Shown here in pieces: positions 61,612 through 64,000 of a stretch of 64,000 nt of DNA (within the stretch, counting starts at the first letter, position 1; every line of letters starts with the position of its first letter). Under the pieces are notes generated by a model. The model saw only the letters and a program-made list of their open reading frames with translations, made no database searches and was not told the origin of the DNA. Origin of the DNA: Leeuwenhoekiella marinoflava DSM 3653 (GTDB taxonomy: Bacteria; Bacteroidota; Bacteroidia; Flavobacteriales; Flavobacteriaceae); contig NZ_FQUN01000004.1 in NCBI RefSeq assembly GCF_900129005.1, forward strand, positions 62,001 through 126,000, given 5' to 3'. The translations under genes were made by a program, and so were the position numbers.

Positions 61612-62694
61612 TTAGCCTTTATAAAAAGGCAGTTTTACAACTTTAGCCGGGATGCTTTTATTGCGCACTTTGATGAAAATCTCAGTATCAACCTTTGCTA
61701 AATCTCTTTTGACGTAACCCAGGCCAATACCTTTCGATAAGGAAGGAGACATTGTTCCGGAAGTGACTATGCCAATAACTGTATCATTTGCATCTGCGAT
61801 CTCATAACCGTGACGTGGAATACCGCGTTCGGTCAATTCAAAACCAATTAACTTGCGTTCAGGTCCGTTTTCTTTTTGAGTTTTTAAAGCATCACTGTTT
61901 ACAAAGTCTTTGGTGAATTTAGTAATCCATCCCAGACCCGCTTCGATAGGAGATGTGGTATCATCTATGTCATTTCCATACAAACAATATCCCATTTCCA
62001 GACGCAAGGTGTCGCGCGCAGCAAGACCTATAGGTTTGATTCCGAAATCCTTTCCTGCTTCAAAAACTTTTGCCCATAATTGTTCTGCATGGTCGTTGTG
62101 GCAATAGATTTCAAAACCGCCGCTTCCCGTATAGCCGGTTGCGCTGATGATCACGTGATCTATACCGGCAAAAGGGGCTACTTCAAAATTGTAGAATTTT
62201 ATAGCAGAAAGATCGGTTTCTGTTAGCGACTGCATCGCTTCAATTGCCTTTGGTCCTTGAATAGCCAACAGCGAAAAATCATCAGAGATGTTCTTAAGCT
62301 CAACGCCAAATTCGTTATGGCTGCTGATCCACTCCCAGTCTTTTTCAATATTAGAAGCGTTAACTACCAATAAATATTCGTTTTCACGAATGTGATAAAC
62401 GATAAGATCGTCTACAATTCCACCTTCATTATTGGGTAAGCAGTTGTATTGTGCGCCACCTATTTTTAATTTAGATACGTCATTGCTACACACTTTTTGA
62501 AGCAAATCGAGTGCTTTCTCGCCAATTGCCAGGAATTCGCCCATATGCGAGACGTCAAAAACCCCGACGCCGTTGCGCACGGTTTCGTGTTCAGCATTTA
62601 CGCCTTCATAAGAAACAGGCATATTGTAACCGGCAAACGGAACCATTTTAGCTCCAAGATCTTCGTGTATTTTAGTAAGTGCAGTAGCTTTCAT
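61612..62694 (-). CDS. gcvT: Aminomethyltransferase (glycine cleavage T protein)
   Basis: T protein of the glycine cleavage system, 360 residues; it transfers the methylene group from the H-protein aminomethyl arm to tetrahydrofolate and releases ammonia. Motifs: [20 protein letters not shown] (about residues 17-36), [62 protein letters not shown] (about 225) and [17 protein letters not shown] near the end. An exact TACATTTG box lies 20 bp before the ATG. The gcvH and gcvP genes are not in this window, so the system is encoded in separate loci. Confidence 0.96.
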   Translation of the reverse strand: MKATALTKIHEDLGAKMVPFAGYNMPVSYEGVNAEHETVRNGVGVFDVSHMGEFLAIGEKALDLLQKVCSNDVSKLKIGGAQYNCLPNNEGGIVDDLIVYHIRENEYLLVVNASNIEKDWEWISSHNEFGVELKNISDDFSLLAIQGPKAIEAMQSLTETDLSAIKFYNFEVAPFAGIDHVIISATGYTGSGGFEIYCHNDHAEQLWAKVFEAGKDFGIKPIGLAARDTLRLEMGYCLYGNDIDDTTSPIEAGLGWITKFTKDFVNSDALKTQKENGPERKLIGFELTERGIPRHGYEIADANDTVIGIVTSGTMSPSLSKGIGLGYVKRDLAKVDTEIFIKVRNKSIPAKVVKLPFYKG

Positions 62695-62713
62695 CTGTGA
62701 TTTTTTAAGAGCA

Positions 62714-62721
62714 CAAATGTA
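62714..62721 (-). promoter_or_regulatory. -7 box of gcvT
   Basis: TACATTTG on the minus strand, an exact TAnnTTTG match, 19 bp before the ATG at 62694. The -33 element is not clear. Confidence 0.45.
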
Positions 62722-62748
62722 TCAAAACTGCATGTAAAACGAGGGAGA

Positions 62749-64000
62749 CTAGCCCAACAAAAAAGACTTAAATTCTTCGTAGTTTTTAATGGCCGTAGCT
62801 TGCTTTTCCTTATGCATAACTTCTTCAATTTGTGGGGGAATCGCAATTTCTGCATCAATCACCGGATTAACCACCGGTAAAAACTTCACCGGATGTGCGG
62901 TTTCTAAGAAGATTCCGTAGGCATCAGGATGGTCTTTGAGGTAGTTTTTAAGTCCTAAATAACCTACTGCACCGTGTGGATCTGCAATGTACCCGGTCTC
63001 TTTGTAGATGTGCTGCATCGCTTCTTTAGTCTGCTCATCATCATAGGAAAACGAAGAAAGTTTCTGCGAAAGCGCCTCCAAATCGTTATTGAATAATTGC
63101 TGAATACGAATGAAGTTTGAAGGATCACCTACATCCATGGCATTGCTTATGGTTGCTACTGAAGGTTTTGGTTTGTAAACTCCGGTTTTCAGGAACTCAG
63201 GAACGATGTCGTTTTGATTCACCGATGCGACAAAATGCTTCACAGGCATCCCCAATTTATGCGCAACCATTCCGGCACAAATATTACCGAAGTTTCCACT
63301 AGGGACCGAGAAAACCAGTTCTTTTCCCTTAGATTTTGCCTGTTTGTAAGCAAATAAGAAATAGAATAATTGCGGTAACCAGCGTGCGATATTAATAGAA
63401 TTGGCTGAAGTCAATTTACGTTTAGTAGTGATTTCCTCATCCAAAAAGGCGGTTTTAACCATTGCCTGGCAATCGTCAAAAACACCATCCACTTCAAGAG
63501 CTGTTATATTTGCCCCTAGAGTTGTTAATTGCTTTTCTTGAATGTCACTCACCTTACCGGTAGGATAGAGGATGACCACATCTACACCTTCCACATTTAG
63601 AAAACCACGGGCAACTGCACCACCGGTATCTCCACTTGTCGCTACCAAAACCGTAACCGGTTCTTTAGTGTCTTTTTGAGCTGAAAAGTAGCCCAGGCAA
63701 CGCGCCATAAAACGCGCACCAACATCTTTAAAAGCCATGGTTGGACCATGAAATAATTCAAGAGTCGCGATATTTTCTTCTAATTCTACAATTGGAAAAT
63801 CAAAAGAAAGCACATCGGCAATGATGTCTTTTAGAGCTTCATCCGGGATGACGCCATCTACAAATTGATGAATCGCTTCAAAGGCAATTTCGTTGTTAGA
63901 AAGGTTTTCGATATTTTCAAAAAATGATGCAGGAAGTGGCTTGATTTCTTCCGGAAAGTATAAGCCTTTATCCGGAGCAATTCCGCGTACAATCGCTTCC
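62749..64000 (-). CDS. thrC: Threonine synthase, 5' part beyond the window
   Basis: A PLP enzyme that makes threonine from O-phosphohomoserine. The frame is open to the right edge of the window (64000), so the N-terminus is missing. Seen in order: PDKGLYFPEEIKPLP, then the PLP-lysine motif LFHGPTMAFKDVGARFMARC, TVLVATSGDTGGAVARGF, VFSVPSGNFGNICAGM and ADPHGAVGYLGLKNYL. The reading frame shows no break. thrC normally follows thrA and thrB in this family, which would be further right. The next gene to the left, gcvT, has its own promoter. Confidence 0.95.
   Translation of the reverse strand, partial: EAIVRGIAPDKGLYFPEEIKPLPASFFENIENLSNNEIAFEAIHQFVDGVIPDEALKDIIADVLSFDFPIVELEENIATLELFHGPTMAFKDVGARFMARCLGYFSAQKDTKEPVTVLVATSGDTGGAVARGFLNVEGVDVVILYPTGKVSDIQEKQLTTLGANITALEVDGVFDDCQAMVKTAFLDEEITTKRKLTSANSINIARWLPQLFYFLFAYKQAKSKGKELVFSVPSGNFGNICAGMVAHKLGMPVKHFVASVNQNDIVPEFLKTGVYKPKPSVATISNAMDVGDPSNFIRIQQLFNNDLEALSQKLSSFSYDDEQTKEAMQHIYKETGYIADPHGAVGYLGLKNYLKDHPDAYGIFLETAHPVKFLPVVNPVIDAEIAIPPQIEEVMHKEKQATAIKNYEEFKSFLLG

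Overview
The window is a chromosomal segment of a Bacteroidetes bacterium, almost certainly a member of the Flavobacteriaceae; the genus cannot be fixed from sequence reading alone. The signs are low G+C, A-rich start contexts without Shine-Dalgarno sequences, many TTG/TTTG-N18-21-TAnnTTTG promoters, and family-typical genes (DUF5606, DUF3810, DUF6495-like, TIGR02757, a BatA-type vWA protein, LytTR regulator, DUF2147). No tRNA, rRNA, insertion sequence, prophage or CRISPR array was seen. Genes are tightly packed and mostly housekeeping.

Layout. 1-3.8 kb: minus-strand tRNA maturation and heme A genes (tsaC-like, cca, ctaA, a pRiA4b ORF-3-like protein). 3.8-8.4 kb: a surface-sugar block with four glycosyltransferases and a WaaP/Kdo-type kinase, probably for lipooligosaccharide core. 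8.4-13 kb: dapD, ruvX-def, a DUF5606 protein, mazG and a sterol-desaturase-family protein. 13-23 kb: the most distinctive part, a divergent XRE regulator facing a run of five genes (YbjN-like, PspA/IM30, an acidic-loop OB-fold membrane protein, flotillin, a 1637-residue AAA+ ATPase), which looks like a membrane-stress or membrane-remodelling system. 23-35 kb: rlmH, nadC, a YihY family protein, DUF2147, priA, a LytTR response regulator, the rpsF-rpsR-rplI ribosomal operon, an FtsX-type permease and hisS with a large internal insertion. 35-42 kb: a conserved protein of unknown function, an MBL hydrolase, and a BatA-type protein / non-catalytic dihydroorotase / small membrane protein / esterase operon. 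42-48.6 kb: two tandem GAF histidine kinases, TIGR02757, a LolD-type ATPase, msrA-folE, a small membrane protein and a decayed gene. 48.6-64 kb: clpC, divergent gyrA-TPR operon, two exported amidohydrolase-fold proteins, DUF3810, an SDR-type protein without an ordinary start codon, gcvT and the 3' part of thrC.

The genes work in small units: LPS core assembly, Gly/Thr metabolism, translation (S6, S18, L9, HisS, RlmH, Def), protein quality control (ClpC, MsrA), and the candidate envelope-stress cassette at 13-23 kb. The last, with its degenerate S24-like regulator and three similar operator-like motifs, is the best candidate for an under-described system. Other points of interest are a perfect 67-nt palindrome between convergent genes, a pair of interlocked promoters before rpsF, catalytic-residue loss in the dihydroorotase and amidohydrolase genes, and two small genes missed by length cut-offs.
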